Shown one piece after another: positions 1 to 6,170 of a stretch of 6,888 nucleotides of DNA. Origin of the DNA: Deltaproteobacteria bacterium (GTDB taxonomy: Bacteria > Desulfobacterota > Syntrophia > Syntrophales > JAAYKM01). Positions within the stretch are counted from its first letter, which is position 1, and every line of letters begins with the position of its first letter. Made by a program: the position numbers and the translations under genes. The notes under the pieces are model-generated. The model did no database searches, was not told the DNA's origin, and saw nothing but the letters and a program-made list of their open reading frames with translations. The stretch spans positions 1 to 6,888 of the forward strand of contig JAGVTI010000009.1 in assembly GCA_019136935.1 (NCBI GenBank), in the 5' to 3' direction.

Positions 1-114
1 GGAAATCGCCCACTGGGCGTTTTCCAGGATTTTTTCCAGCTTTTCCCTGGGAACCGGGTCCGGTTTGAACCGCCGGACGCTTCTTCTTCCCCTGACGACG
101 TCGCTGAATTCCAT
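1..114 (-). CDS. Nitroreductase-family protein, N-terminal 38 residues (runs off left edge)
   Basis: The minus strand reads ATG at 114-112 and stays open to the window edge, giving 38 residues. They begin MEFSDVVRGRRSVRRF, followed by KPDPV and an EKLEKILENAQWA segment. The RRSVRRF..dPVp...l..iLe.A.wA pattern is the usual N-terminus of FMN-dependent nitroreductases, where the Arg-rich stretch contacts the FMN phosphate. The start is supported by an AAAGGAG ribosome binding site 7-8 bases upstream (about 122-129). The gene lies 152 bases downstream of the hcr genes on the same strand, with no clear terminator between, so cotranscription is possible. The substrate cannot be told: the family includes nitroaromatic and quinone reductases and also many uncharacterised anaerobe proteins. 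Family assignment is fairly sure despite the short fragment. Confidence 0.8.
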   Translation of the reverse strand, partial: MEFSDVVRGRRSVRRFKPDPVPREKLEKILENAQWAIS

Positions 115-266
115 TTTCTTGCTCCTTTCCTGGTCACCGTTGGATTTCAAGGTGGAAGCTCGAACGGACTTTGCAGTTCTGATCCACTCTCTTCCTTACG
201 GGCAAAGGGATAAATCGCTCTTCCCGATCACACACATCACCGGTAGTACTTCATTTCTTCTGTAAA
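115..266 (-). other. Intergenic gap between hcrB and the nitroreductase gene
   Basis: This 152-base gap holds the ribosome binding site for the nitroreductase (about 122-129). I found no convincing sigma-70 promoter and no hairpin followed by a T-run in the reading direction, so read-through from the hcr genes is the simplest model. Confidence 0.4.
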
Positions 267-1256
267 TTAATCCCCCGTAACCAGTTTCGCAACCATCCGC
301 CGGAAGAGAATCCTCGTCATGTGGCGCCGGTGTTCCGGTGAACCCGGCTGATTTCTGACGGGATGTGTTCCCCGGGCAACCTGTTCCGCCGCTGCTTCAA
401 GAACCTCCTTTCCATACTCCCGTCCTTCCAGAAGGGTCATTGCTTCGCGGGCCATAATGGGGGCGGACGCCATGGCCCCCAGAACAACCACGATGTCTTT
501 AAATCGGTTCTCCTCCAGAACAAATGATACGGCCACCCCTGCCAGGGGAAAGTCGATCGACGCCCGCCGCCGGTATTTCCCGTAGGCGGAGCGGAGCCCC
601 TCGCGCACGGGCAGATAAATCGCCGTCACCAGTTCATCTGGATTCAGGGTCAACGGACGAACACCATCATTCCGGTACAGATCCTCCAGAGGAATGAGGC
701 GGCTGCCAACCTGTCCGTCGCACCAGCGAGCCACAGACACTTTTGCCCCCAGGGCGATGAGGGGGGGTGGACAATCGGCACTGAAACAGGCATAACACCG
801 AAGACTTCCCGGCACGGCGAAACAGCTCTCCCCTCCCGTCTTCAGGCAATTGCCGAGGGTGGATCGCCAGAATCGGGACTGGTTGTAATAGAGGCAGCGC
901 GGAAAAAGGCAGAGGTTTCCGCCGATTGTTCCCATGTTCCTCAGGTTCGGGCCGGCCGCGGCAGCCGCCGCTTCGGACAGGGCGGGAAAGAGATTCCGGA
1001 CCAGCGTGTTTTCGCCGACTTCGCAAAGAGTCACCCCGGCACCGATGACGAGGTTTTCTCCGACTGTACCAAGGGTTTCCAGTTCCGCTAACCGTCCCAG
1101 ATCGATCAGGGGGCCCACCGGTAAGAGGCGCTGTTTCAGAAGGACAAGAAGGTCTGTCCCCCCGGCAAGGGGCCTCGCCCCGGGAAACTCCGCCATCATT
1201 TGCAGGGCATCGGAAAGAGAAGCGGGTGTCCGCACATCCAGTTCCGGAAGGATCAT
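267..1256 (-). CDS. hcrB: 4-hydroxybenzoyl-CoA reductase-type FAD / [4Fe-4S] subunit (beta)
   Basis: This 329-residue protein is the FAD-binding medium subunit of a xanthine-oxidase-family enzyme. FAD motifs are visible as PLAGGTDL (residues 29-36) and GTIGGN (109-114). Between them and the C-terminal domain lies a Cys-rich insertion (about 116-162) containing RCLYYNQSRFWR. Cysteines 121, 137, 145 and 154 are spaced 16, 8 and 9 residues apart. From memory, the Thauera aromatica subunit binds its extra [4Fe-4S] cluster through Cys122, 138, 146 and 155, the same spacing. Xanthine and CO dehydrogenases lack this loop, so it separates this protein from generic family members. Length fits HcrB (about 324 residues). 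The cluster is thought to pass electrons from ferredoxin to FAD. The start overlaps the hcrA stop in an ATGA and has a strong AAGGAGG site inside hcrA. The exact acyl-CoA substrate is inferred from the family. Confidence 0.85.
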   Translation of the reverse strand: MILPELDVRTPASLSDALQMMAEFPGARPLAGGTDLLVLLKQRLLPVGPLIDLGRLAELETLGTVGENLVIGAGVTLCEVGENTLVRNLFPALSEAAAAAAGPNLRNMGTIGGNLCLFPRCLYYNQSRFWRSTLGNCLKTGGESCFAVPGSLRCYACFSADCPPPLIALGAKVSVARWCDGQVGSRLIPLEDLYRNDGVRPLTLNPDELVTAIYLPVREGLRSAYGKYRRRASIDFPLAGVAVSFVLEENRFKDIVVVLGAMASAPIMAREAMTLLEGREYGKEVLEAAAEQVARGTHPVRNQPGSPEHRRHMTRILFRRMVAKLVTGD

Positions 1257-3547
1257 GGGGCCTCCTTTTTCTTCGCTATCGCCGCCAGAACTTTTTCCGG
1301 CGTCAGAGGAAGTTCATGGAACCAGCACCCGATGGCATCGTAGATGGCGTTCACAATGGCCGGCAGACTGGGGTGAAGGCTTCCTTCGCCGATTTCTTTC
1401 GCCCCATAGGGGCCACAGGGATCGACGCTTTCCACCAGGGTCACGTCCACTTCCGGGACATCGAGGAATGTCGGGACCTTGTAATCCAGGAAATTCGGAC
1501 CGCTGTGACGGCCTCCCGGCAGGAAGGCGTGATGTTCCAGGAGGGTCTCGCCGAAACCCATGACGACAGCTCCTTCGGCCTGGCCCGATGCGGTCAGGGG
1601 ATTGAGGGCAAAACCCAGATCATGGGCGCAGTGGATTTTCGTCACCCGGATTTCTCCCGTTTCCGTATCCACCTCCACCTCCGCCGTCTGGGCGCCAAAG
1701 GAATAGGCCGGCGACGGTCCCACGCCGCCGAACTTGTAGGAACCGGCCAGCTCCGGCGGACGGTAGCTGCCCATGGCACATAAAGCAACCCCGGCGGCTT
1801 CCGCCAGAACGGCGGCCTCGGCAAAAGTCATCAGGGGCTCTTCTTTACCGTGTTCGAACAGGTATCCGCCAGTGATCGTCAGGGTCTTTTGATTCCGCGC
1901 CAACTGCGCCGCACAGGCGGCAAGAAGATGGTCACGTATTTCCAGGGCGGCCTGCCGGCAGGCGTTTCCGGCCATAAAGGTCACCCGGCTGGAATAGGAA
2001 CCGAGGTCGACCGGTGTGGTTTCCGTGTCGGCGGAGACAACCCGTACCGACTGCTCCGGAACTCCCAGGGCTTCTGCGGTAATCATCATCAGCAGTGTGT
2101 CCGATCCCTGTCCGATATCGGAGGCCCCGGAAAAGACGGTGACGCCGCCGTCCCGATCCACGCGGATCTGGGCCTGGGAGTGGGGCATGGGGTTGGCATA
2201 GATGGGATAGGCCGCACCCGTTACGTAGAACCCGCCGGCCAGCCCGATTCCCTTCCCGTAGGGGAGCTTGCCACGTTTTTCTTTCCAGTCAACCGTTTCG
2301 GCAACCTTGTCCAGGCACTCTTTGAACGCGCAGGACGTAATCCGCAATTCATTGACCGTCACCGTGTTGGGGTCGATGGCGTTGCGGTAACGCACCTCCA
2401 GGGGGTCAAGCCCCAGATCGGCGGCAATCCGGTCCAGGTGCACCTCGAAGGCGAACCTGGGCTGCACCCCGCCGTGACCCCGCTGAGCCCCGCAGGGGGG
2501 CTTGTTCGTAAAGACCCGCGCACTATCGAACGAAAAGGCGGGCACCCGGTAAGGAGCCGTCAGGAGCTGACCCGAGTAGATCATCGTTACAACGCCGTAG
2601 GAACCGTAAGCGCCTCCATCAAGAAGACTGTTGAACTGAACCGCCGTAATCGTTCCGTCTTTTTTGACCCCTGTTTTCAGGGTCATTTCCACGGGATGGC
2701 GGCCACGGTGGGTAAGGAAGACTTCCTCCCGGCTGTGGGTGATCCGCACGGGCAGCCCGGATTTGATCGCCAGCAGCGATGCGGCGAATTCCAGCGGCAG
2801 GGGTTCCCCTTTGCCGCCGAACCCACCCCCCAAAACGGGTTTGATGACCCGGATTTTATCCGCCGGAATCCCGAGCACCTTGGAAAGGGCCCGCTGAACG
2901 TAGTGGGGAACCTGGGTCGAGGTCCGCAGGGTGAGTTTCCCGTCACTGAACTGCGCCAGGGCACTGTGGGGTTCAAGAAAGGCATGGCTGGCCGCATCCT
3001 TGAAAAAGCGGTCCTCCCGGATGTAATCCGCCTCGGCGAATCCTTTTTCCATATCGCCGAATACCAGATGAATCCGCCGCTCGATATTCGCCTCCTGCGT
3101 CCGCTCCTGGATCTTGACATCATCCCGGACCAAGGCCTCCCGGGGATCCAGAATAGCAGGCAGAACTTCGTAGCGAACATCGATCAGGTCCAGGGCCTGC
3201 AATGCTGTCGCTTCGTCGATTGCCGCCACGGCGGCCACCTCGTCTCCGATGAACCGGACCTTATCCACCGCCAGGGGATATTCGTCCTGTGAAACGGGAA
3301 GAATACCGTAGCGCACCGGCGCATCGGCTCCTGTCACAACGGCCTTTACACCGGGCAGTGCCTCCGCCTTCTTCGTATCGATGGAGAGGATCCGCGCATG
3401 GGCGTGGGGAGAGCGGAGAATCTTGCCGGTCAGGCAGCGGGACACCTGGATATCGGCGGAAAAAAGGGCGCTTCCGGTCACCTTGGCCAGGCCGTCGGTC
3501 CGGGGGGTATTCCGGCCGATGCAACGATATTCGTTTTTCTCACCCAT
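1253..3547 (-). CDS. hcrA: 4-hydroxybenzoyl-CoA reductase-type molybdopterin subunit (alpha)
   Basis: This 764-residue protein is the large catalytic subunit, close to the roughly 769 residues of Thauera HcrA. The N-terminal aldehyde-oxidase/xanthine-dehydrogenase a/b hammerhead domain covers about residues 15-140 (GRNTPRTDGLAKVTG, then RSPHAHARI). The molybdopterin cytosine dinucleotide domain follows: GGGFGGKGE (240-248), PPCGAQRGHGG (350-360), GASDIGQGSDT (474-484), GSYSSRVTFMAGNA (516-529) and GAKEIGEGS (715-723). Glu718 sits where the family's catalytic Mo-facing glutamate lies. The expected reaction is two-electron reductive dehydroxylation of 4-hydroxybenzoyl-CoA to benzoyl-CoA, driven by reduced ferredoxin. 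There is no signal peptide, so it is cytoplasmic. The start lies inside hcrC (8-base overlap) with GGAGAAGG upstream. A related enzyme acting on another aromatic thioester cannot be excluded, but the paired [4Fe-4S] beta subunit favours this type. No Mo-insertion chaperone gene is present here. Confidence 0.87.
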   Translation of the reverse strand: MGEKNEYRCIGRNTPRTDGLAKVTGSALFSADIQVSRCLTGKILRSPHAHARILSIDTKKAEALPGVKAVVTGADAPVRYGILPVSQDEYPLAVDKVRFIGDEVAAVAAIDEATALQALDLIDVRYEVLPAILDPREALVRDDVKIQERTQEANIERRIHLVFGDMEKGFAEADYIREDRFFKDAASHAFLEPHSALAQFSDGKLTLRTSTQVPHYVQRALSKVLGIPADKIRVIKPVLGGGFGGKGEPLPLEFAASLLAIKSGLPVRITHSREEVFLTHRGRHPVEMTLKTGVKKDGTITAVQFNSLLDGGAYGSYGVVTMIYSGQLLTAPYRVPAFSFDSARVFTNKPPCGAQRGHGGVQPRFAFEVHLDRIAADLGLDPLEVRYRNAIDPNTVTVNELRITSCAFKECLDKVAETVDWKEKRGKLPYGKGIGLAGGFYVTGAAYPIYANPMPHSQAQIRVDRDGGVTVFSGASDIGQGSDTLLMMITAEALGVPEQSVRVVSADTETTPVDLGSYSSRVTFMAGNACRQAALEIRDHLLAACAAQLARNQKTLTITGGYLFEHGKEEPLMTFAEAAVLAEAAGVALCAMGSYRPPELAGSYKFGGVGPSPAYSFGAQTAEVEVDTETGEIRVTKIHCAHDLGFALNPLTASGQAEGAVVMGFGETLLEHHAFLPGGRHSGPNFLDYKVPTFLDVPEVDVTLVESVDPCGPYGAKEIGEGSLHPSLPAIVNAIYDAIGCWFHELPLTPEKVLAAIAKKKEAP

Positions 3548-4019
3548 CGGCCTTCTCCGCCATCATTTTCGCAGCCTGCTCGACCGCTTCCACGATTTTC
3601 TTGTATCCCGTGCAGCGGCAAATGTTGCCGGCAAGGGCTTCTTTGATCTCATTGCGGGTCGGGTGGGGATTCCGATCCAGAAGCGCCTTTGCGGTCAGAA
3701 CCATGCCGGGAGTGCAGAAACCGCACTGGATCGCCCCTTTTTCGTGAAAGGAAACCTGGACGGGATGCAGCTTCCCCCCTTCGGCCAGGCCCTCGATGGT
3801 CGTCACATGCCGGTTTTCCACACGGACCGCCAGGGTAAGACAGGAGAGAACGGGCTTGCCGTCGATCAGAACCGTACAACTGCCGCACTCGCCCTGGTCG
3901 CACCCCTGTTTGGTTCCTGTAAGCCCCAGACGGTTTCTCAGAACTTCGAGCAGGGTTTCCCCGTCGTTGACGCCCGTTTCCGTCGGATCCCCGTTGAGGA
4001 TGAATTTCAGGGTTCTCAT
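3540..4019 (-). CDS. hcrC: 4-hydroxybenzoyl-CoA reductase-type [2Fe-2S] subunit (gamma)
   Basis: This 159-residue small subunit (Thauera HcrC is about 161) carries two [2Fe-2S] clusters. The N-terminal plant-ferredoxin-like domain has Cys40, 45, 48 and 60 in GCDQGECGSCTVLIDG and LSC. The C-terminal helical domain has Cys99 and 102 (QCGFCTPGM) and Cys134 and 136 (NICRCTGY), the classic signature of the xanthine-oxidase family. It should carry electrons between the molybdenum centre and FAD; in this enzyme type the flow runs toward molybdenum. The gene starts 11 bases after the yggS stop, with an AGGTG site about five bases before the ATG. Its end overlaps the hcrA start by 8 bases, so the pair is probably translationally coupled. 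Taken alone it could belong to any family member; the neighbouring HcrB with its [4Fe-4S] loop gives the specific call. Confidence 0.86.
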   Translation of the reverse strand: MRTLKFILNGDPTETGVNDGETLLEVLRNRLGLTGTKQGCDQGECGSCTVLIDGKPVLSCLTLAVRVENRHVTTIEGLAEGGKLHPVQVSFHEKGAIQCGFCTPGMVLTAKALLDRNPHPTRNEIKEALAGNICRCTGYKKIVEAVEQAAKMMAEKADG

Positions 4020-4030
4020 GGATCACCTGA

Positions 4031-4735
4031 TCAGACGGTCTTTGGCGGACGTTCCCCGAAAATCGCCCGGCCGATTCTGACGATGGTCGCCCCTTCTTCC
4101 ACGGCGACAACGAAATCGCCGGACATGCCCATGGACAATTCCGTCATGTGCACACCCGGAATTTCCCGCTCGGCGATCCGGTCCCGAAGCTCCCGTAAAC
4201 TCCGGAAAAAGGGCCTGGCCTCCTCGGGGTCGGAGAACCAGGGTGGCATGGTCATGAGGCCCCGGACAGACAGATTTTTGAATGCGGAAACCGTCTCGAC
4301 CAGGTTTACGGCATCCCCAAGGGAAACGCCGCTTTTACTCGACTCGTCCCCGGTGTTCACCTCGACCAGGATCGGCATGACCATCCCCGCCGCACCGCAC
4401 CGCTTGTCCAGTTCCCGTGCCAGCTCGATGCGGTCGACGGATTGAACCATGTGGAAAAGGCGGACGGCGTACTTGGACTTGTTGGTCTGGAGATGCCCGA
4501 TCATGTGCCACTCAAGACCTTCTCCCAAAAGGGGAATTTTCCGCTGGGCCTCCTGGACATAATTTTCCCCGATGAGATGCACGCCCGCCGCGATGGCTTC
4601 GCGGATACGTTCGTCATCGACGGTTTTCGTGACCGCCATCAGGCGGACCGCGGAAGGGTCCCGGCCCGAGCGCCGGGCCGCTTCGCCGACCCGCTCCCGA
4701 ACGGCCGAGATATTCTGTTCAACCGAATTGTTCAT
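4031..4735 (-). CDS. yggS: PLP homeostasis protein, YggS/PROSC family
   Basis: This 234-residue protein matches the usual length of the single-domain, alanine-racemase-like PLP carriers. Lys37 in AVTKTV is the expected Schiff-base lysine. Other family motifs are GENYVQEA (56-63), WHMIGHLQTNKSK (76-88), VEVNTGDESSKSG (124-136), RGLMTM (158-163), ELSMGMSGDF (199-208) and VRIGRAIFG (219-227), the last two lining the phosphate pocket. The protein has no known catalytic reaction; it buffers free pyridoxal 5'-phosphate and affects amino-acid balance. It is cytoplasmic. The gene overlaps the end of maf by 17 bases; the ribosome binding site is weak (GGGGTGTG), which suggests coupling to maf translation. 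A housekeeping gene directly ahead of a catabolic reductase is unusual but may simply reflect operon layout. Confidence 0.96.
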   Translation of the reverse strand: MNNSVEQNISAVRERVGEAARRSGRDPSAVRLMAVTKTVDDERIREAIAAGVHLIGENYVQEAQRKIPLLGEGLEWHMIGHLQTNKSKYAVRLFHMVQSVDRIELARELDKRCGAAGMVMPILVEVNTGDESSKSGVSLGDAVNLVETVSAFKNLSVRGLMTMPPWFSDPEEARPFFRSLRELRDRIAEREIPGVHMTELSMGMSGDFVVAVEEGATIVRIGRAIFGERPPKTV

Positions 4736-5336
4736 GACACACCCCGTTAAAACGAATCGCCCCGATCTCTTTCAGGACCTCGAATACCTCACTGACGGGC
4801 AGACCGATCACATTGGAGTAGGAACCGCGGATTCGGCGGGCGAACAGGCCGCCTTTTTCCTGAACGGCATAGCCTCCCGCCTTGTCGTAAGGTTCATCCG
4901 AATTGACGTACCATTCCAGTTCGTCCTCGGAAATCCGTTTGAAGACCACGACCGACCGGATCACCCGTTGGCGCAGGAGGGCCTTCGCCTTCCCGACGAT
5001 GGAAAACCCCGTATAGACCGAATGTTCCTGCCCGCTCAAAAGCCGGAGCATGTTCCGGGCATCCTCCTTGTCTTTGGGTTTCCCGAGAACCCGCCCGTCG
5101 ATGACAACGATCGTATCGGCTCCCAGAACCCACGCATCGGGGTGATCTGCGGCAACGGCCAGGGCTTTCGCGCCGGAGATTCTTCGGACATGGTCCCGCG
5201 GGGTCTCCCCCGGACGGAAGGATTCATCGGCTCCGCTGGGAATCACGTCGAAAGACAACCCGAACCCCTTCAACAATTCGATCCTCCGCGGTGAAGCGGA
5301 GGCGAGTATGAATGACCCGTCCATTACCAGGCCCAT
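4719..5336 (-). CDS. maf: Maf-family nucleotide pyrophosphatase (house-cleaning dTTP/UTP-type)
   Basis: The family signature FILASASPRR opens the conserved part, followed by GADTIVVIDGRVLGKPKD, the LSGQEHSVYTG segment, and EWYVNSDEPYDKAGGYAVQ with GLFARRIRGSYSNVIGLP. These are the nucleotide-binding and catalytic blocks of Maf proteins, which hydrolyse non-canonical or excess nucleoside triphosphates to monophosphates; the pattern is closer to the YhdE type than to YceF. The start is uncertain. The frame stays open upstream to an ATG at 5435, but the extra residues read through a dispersed repeat and a C/G hairpin and lack family similarity. ATG at 5336 (205 residues, AAGGA 13 bases before) or ATG at 5324 (201 residues, MDGSFILASASPRR) fits the family better. 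Against this, the promoter sits only about 20 bases before the 5435 ATG. It appears to be the first gene of the minus-strand row. Confidence 0.94.
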   Translation of the reverse strand: MGLVMDGSFILASASPRRIELLKGFGLSFDVIPSGADESFRPGETPRDHVRRISGAKALAVAADHPDAWVLGADTIVVIDGRVLGKPKDKEDARNMLRLLSGQEHSVYTGFSIVGKAKALLRQRVIRSVVVFKRISEDELEWYVNSDEPYDKAGGYAVQEKGGLFARRIRGSYSNVIGLPVSEVFEVLKEIGAIRFNGVCHEQFG

Positions 5337-5350
5337 GGCTGCTTTTGTGT

Positions 5351-5394
5351 CCTTTTCGTCGCGGTCGCTCCTCAGAATGACATTGCGGCACACC
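5351..5394 (-). repeat. Dispersed repeat fragment, copy 1
   Basis: An 18-base core (CCTCAGAATGACATTGCG on the plus strand, 5370-5387) is identical to 6262-6279. The match continues downstream with one mismatch over five bases and weakly upstream. On the minus strand it reads GTCATTCTGAGG..., which resembles a decayed repeat type I know from many environmental bacterial genomes; that link is from memory. The copy sits between the maf promoter and the family-conserved start of Maf, and its translation accounts for part of the apparent N-terminal extension. Confidence 0.6.
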
Positions 5395-5407
5395 CCCCCG
5401 GTGGGGG
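5393..5407. repeat. C-tract / G-tract hairpin in the maf leader
   Basis: The plus strand reads seven C, GGT, five G, allowing a 5-bp all-GC stem with a three-base loop. It lies between the maf promoter and the preferred maf start, so it would be in the 5' leader RNA, or inside the coding part if the 5435 start is used. No T-run follows it on the minus strand, so it is not a classical terminator. The homopolymer tract is also a possible slippage or sequencing-error site. Confidence 0.45.
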
Positions 5408-5462
5408 AATGAAGGGGATCGAAAAAAATCGTCATTCAAGGGTTTCGCATTTTGTTTTCCAT

Positions 5463-5491
5463 TTTATAGAAGAATGGCCTCCCGCTGTCAA
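5463..5491 (-). promoter_or_regulatory. Sigma-70 promoter for maf-yggS-hcrCAB
   Basis: On the minus strand the sequence reads TTGACA (5491-5486), exactly 17 bases, then TATAAA (5468-5463). This is a full-consensus -35 and a five-of-six -10 at ideal spacing, pointing into the maf row. Transcription would start near 5456. That gives a leader of about 20 bases to the 5435 ATG, or about 120 bases to the preferred 5336 ATG. No separate promoter is visible before the hcr genes, so they may depend on this one. I saw no clear operator palindrome overlapping it. Confidence 0.7.
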
Positions 5492-5665
5492 GGCGGTAAC
5501 CTCCCGCCGGACGTTTCTCCTGAATATTTATCGGCGGGCAGTCCGCTTCCGGTGTGTCGAGATTCACGGAAAGCCCCTTCCCGATGAAATTTTCCTGGCT
5601 TTTTACGTGAAATGCCGATAAGTTGCGCGGAAGTCGAATCCATAAAAAAAGGACAAGTCGAGTTT
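5492..5665. other. Divergent intergenic region upstream of the Sec-protein gene
   Basis: Together with 5337-5491 this makes about 330 bases without a gene, between the minus-strand maf row and the plus-strand HMA gene. I see no coding sequence. A plus-strand AAGGA ribosome site lies at 5649-5653. I found no plus-strand promoter good enough to name; the A/T-rich stretch at about 5641-5650 could be part of a -10 region, but no -35 fits at normal spacing. Confidence 0.35.
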
Positions 5666-5971
5666 ATGAGTATCCGGCGTTTTTTCTGCTGTCTGTTTGC
5701 CCTGTTTTTCCTGGCGGTCCCCCCTCTGGCGCCTGTGTGGGCCGCGGAACGGATCGTCCGCCTGACCGTTCCCGGCTGCGATTCCTGAGGGAAAAAAGCG
5801 AGGACACGGGCTGTCCTGAAAAATATCAGGGGGATCAGTTCCTATGAACTGGGAGAACAGGGGTTGGTCACCATTACCTACGACGACAAAAAGGTCACTC
5901 TCAAAAAAATCGTTGCAACCTTGAAAAATGCCGACATGGCCCCGGAAGGAAAACCGGTCGTCATCAAGTGA
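5666..5971 (+). CDS. Probable selenoprotein: secreted MerP-like HMA-domain protein with CxxU motif (UGA recoded)
   Basis: From ATG at 5666 the frame gives 101 residues if the TGA at 5786-5788 is read as selenocysteine 41. Residues 1-26 form a signal peptide (MSIRRFFCCLFALFFLAVPP, then a V-W-A cleavage site). The mature 75 residues match a MerP/HMA fold (beta-alpha-beta-beta-alpha-beta): RIVRLTVPG, helix GKKARTRAVLKNI, strand LVTITYDD, helix TLKKIVATLKNA, strand KPVVIK. MerP has VTLSVPGMTCxxC at the same place; here it is VPG-C38-D-S-U41, so the recoded codon replaces the second metal-binding cysteine. The reading continues cleanly for 60 codons after the TGA to a normal stop. A SECIS-like hairpin follows at 5801-5817. 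AAGGA lies 12 bases before the start. Likely role: periplasmic soft-metal or redox chemistry. The alternative is a nonsense pseudogene, one base from a TGC or TGT codon. No separate start exists for the downstream part. Confidence 0.75.
5789..5818 (+). promoter_or_regulatory. Putative bacterial SECIS element
   Basis: Directly after the in-frame TGA, AGGACA (5801-5806) pairs perfectly with TGTCCT (5812-5817) around the five-base loop CGGGC (5807-5811). The loop has a G in its second position and starts 18 bases after the TGA. As I recall, bacterial SECIS elements place a small G-containing apical loop about 16-37 bases after the UGA, so position, stem and loop all fit. The hairpin lies inside the coding sequence, as in bacterial formate dehydrogenase mRNAs. 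Chance occurrence of a 6-bp stem is not negligible, so covariation in homologues is the real test. Confidence 0.6.
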
Positions 5972-5988
5972 GGCGTTGTTCCCCGCAA

Positions 5989-6005
5989 CCGGAAATCCGT
6001 TCCGG
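5989..6005 (+). repeat. Inverted repeat after the HMA gene
   Basis: CCGGAA (5989-5994) and TTCCGG (6000-6005) form a perfect 6-bp stem with a five-base loop, 17 bases after the stop codon of the HMA gene. No T-run follows, so it is at most a weak or factor-assisted terminator, or an RNA 3'-end stabiliser. Confidence 0.4.
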
Positions 6006-6126
6006 AGCATTGGATACCGGACATCACGGACTCTTTCGGGGACCCTCGACATGGCTCCTGAGTTGTAAGATATCTCGTTCTGCCCGATTTGATTACATCG
6101 GCAAGCAAATATTCAAAACGTCATGC

Positions 6127-6141
6127 CGGCCTCCGAGGCCG
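6127..6141. repeat. Short GC-rich inverted repeat
   Basis: CGGCCT (6127-6132), loop CCG, AGGCCG (6136-6141): a perfect 6-bp stem inside the non-coding repeat-rich stretch. No T-run follows on either strand. Confidence 0.4.
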
Positions 6142-6170
6142 TATCGCAATACCCGATTTATATTCGAAGT

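Noticed and set aside
65..265. Plus-strand open frame of 66 codons
   Set aside because: It runs antisense to the nitroreductase start and the gap, lacks a good ribosome site, and the opposite strand has a clear family match and start.
1850..3292. Long plus-strand open frame (480 codons) opposite hcrA
   Set aside because: It is the antisense shadow of a GC-rich gene with full family motifs; its translation has no recognisable domain.
3381..4445. Long plus-strand open frame (354 codons) opposite hcrC and yggS
   Set aside because: It spans two well-supported genes on the other strand and shows no domain or ribosome binding site.
5436..5450. Four-codon minus-strand reading frame (ATG CGA AAC CCT TGA) just after the predicted transcription start
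   Set aside because: It is too short and lacks a ribosome site; nothing distinguishes it from chance.
5409..5621. Plus-strand 70-codon open frame over the maf promoter
   Set aside because: It has no family resemblance and overlaps the promoter and leader region; no supportive ribosome site.
5666..5971. Reading this locus as an ordinary nonsense pseudogene, or as a 40-residue secreted peptide ending at 5788
   Set aside because: The stop is TGA specifically, falls at a functional Cys position, is followed by an intact frame and a SECIS-like hairpin, and no frameshift or second defect is seen. A pseudogene remains the main alternative.
5969..5971. The terminal TGA also being recoded as selenocysteine
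   Set aside because: The HMA fold is complete at the preceding residues, and the following codons show no protein-like sequence. The nearby hairpin at 5989-6005 is better read as a 3' structure.
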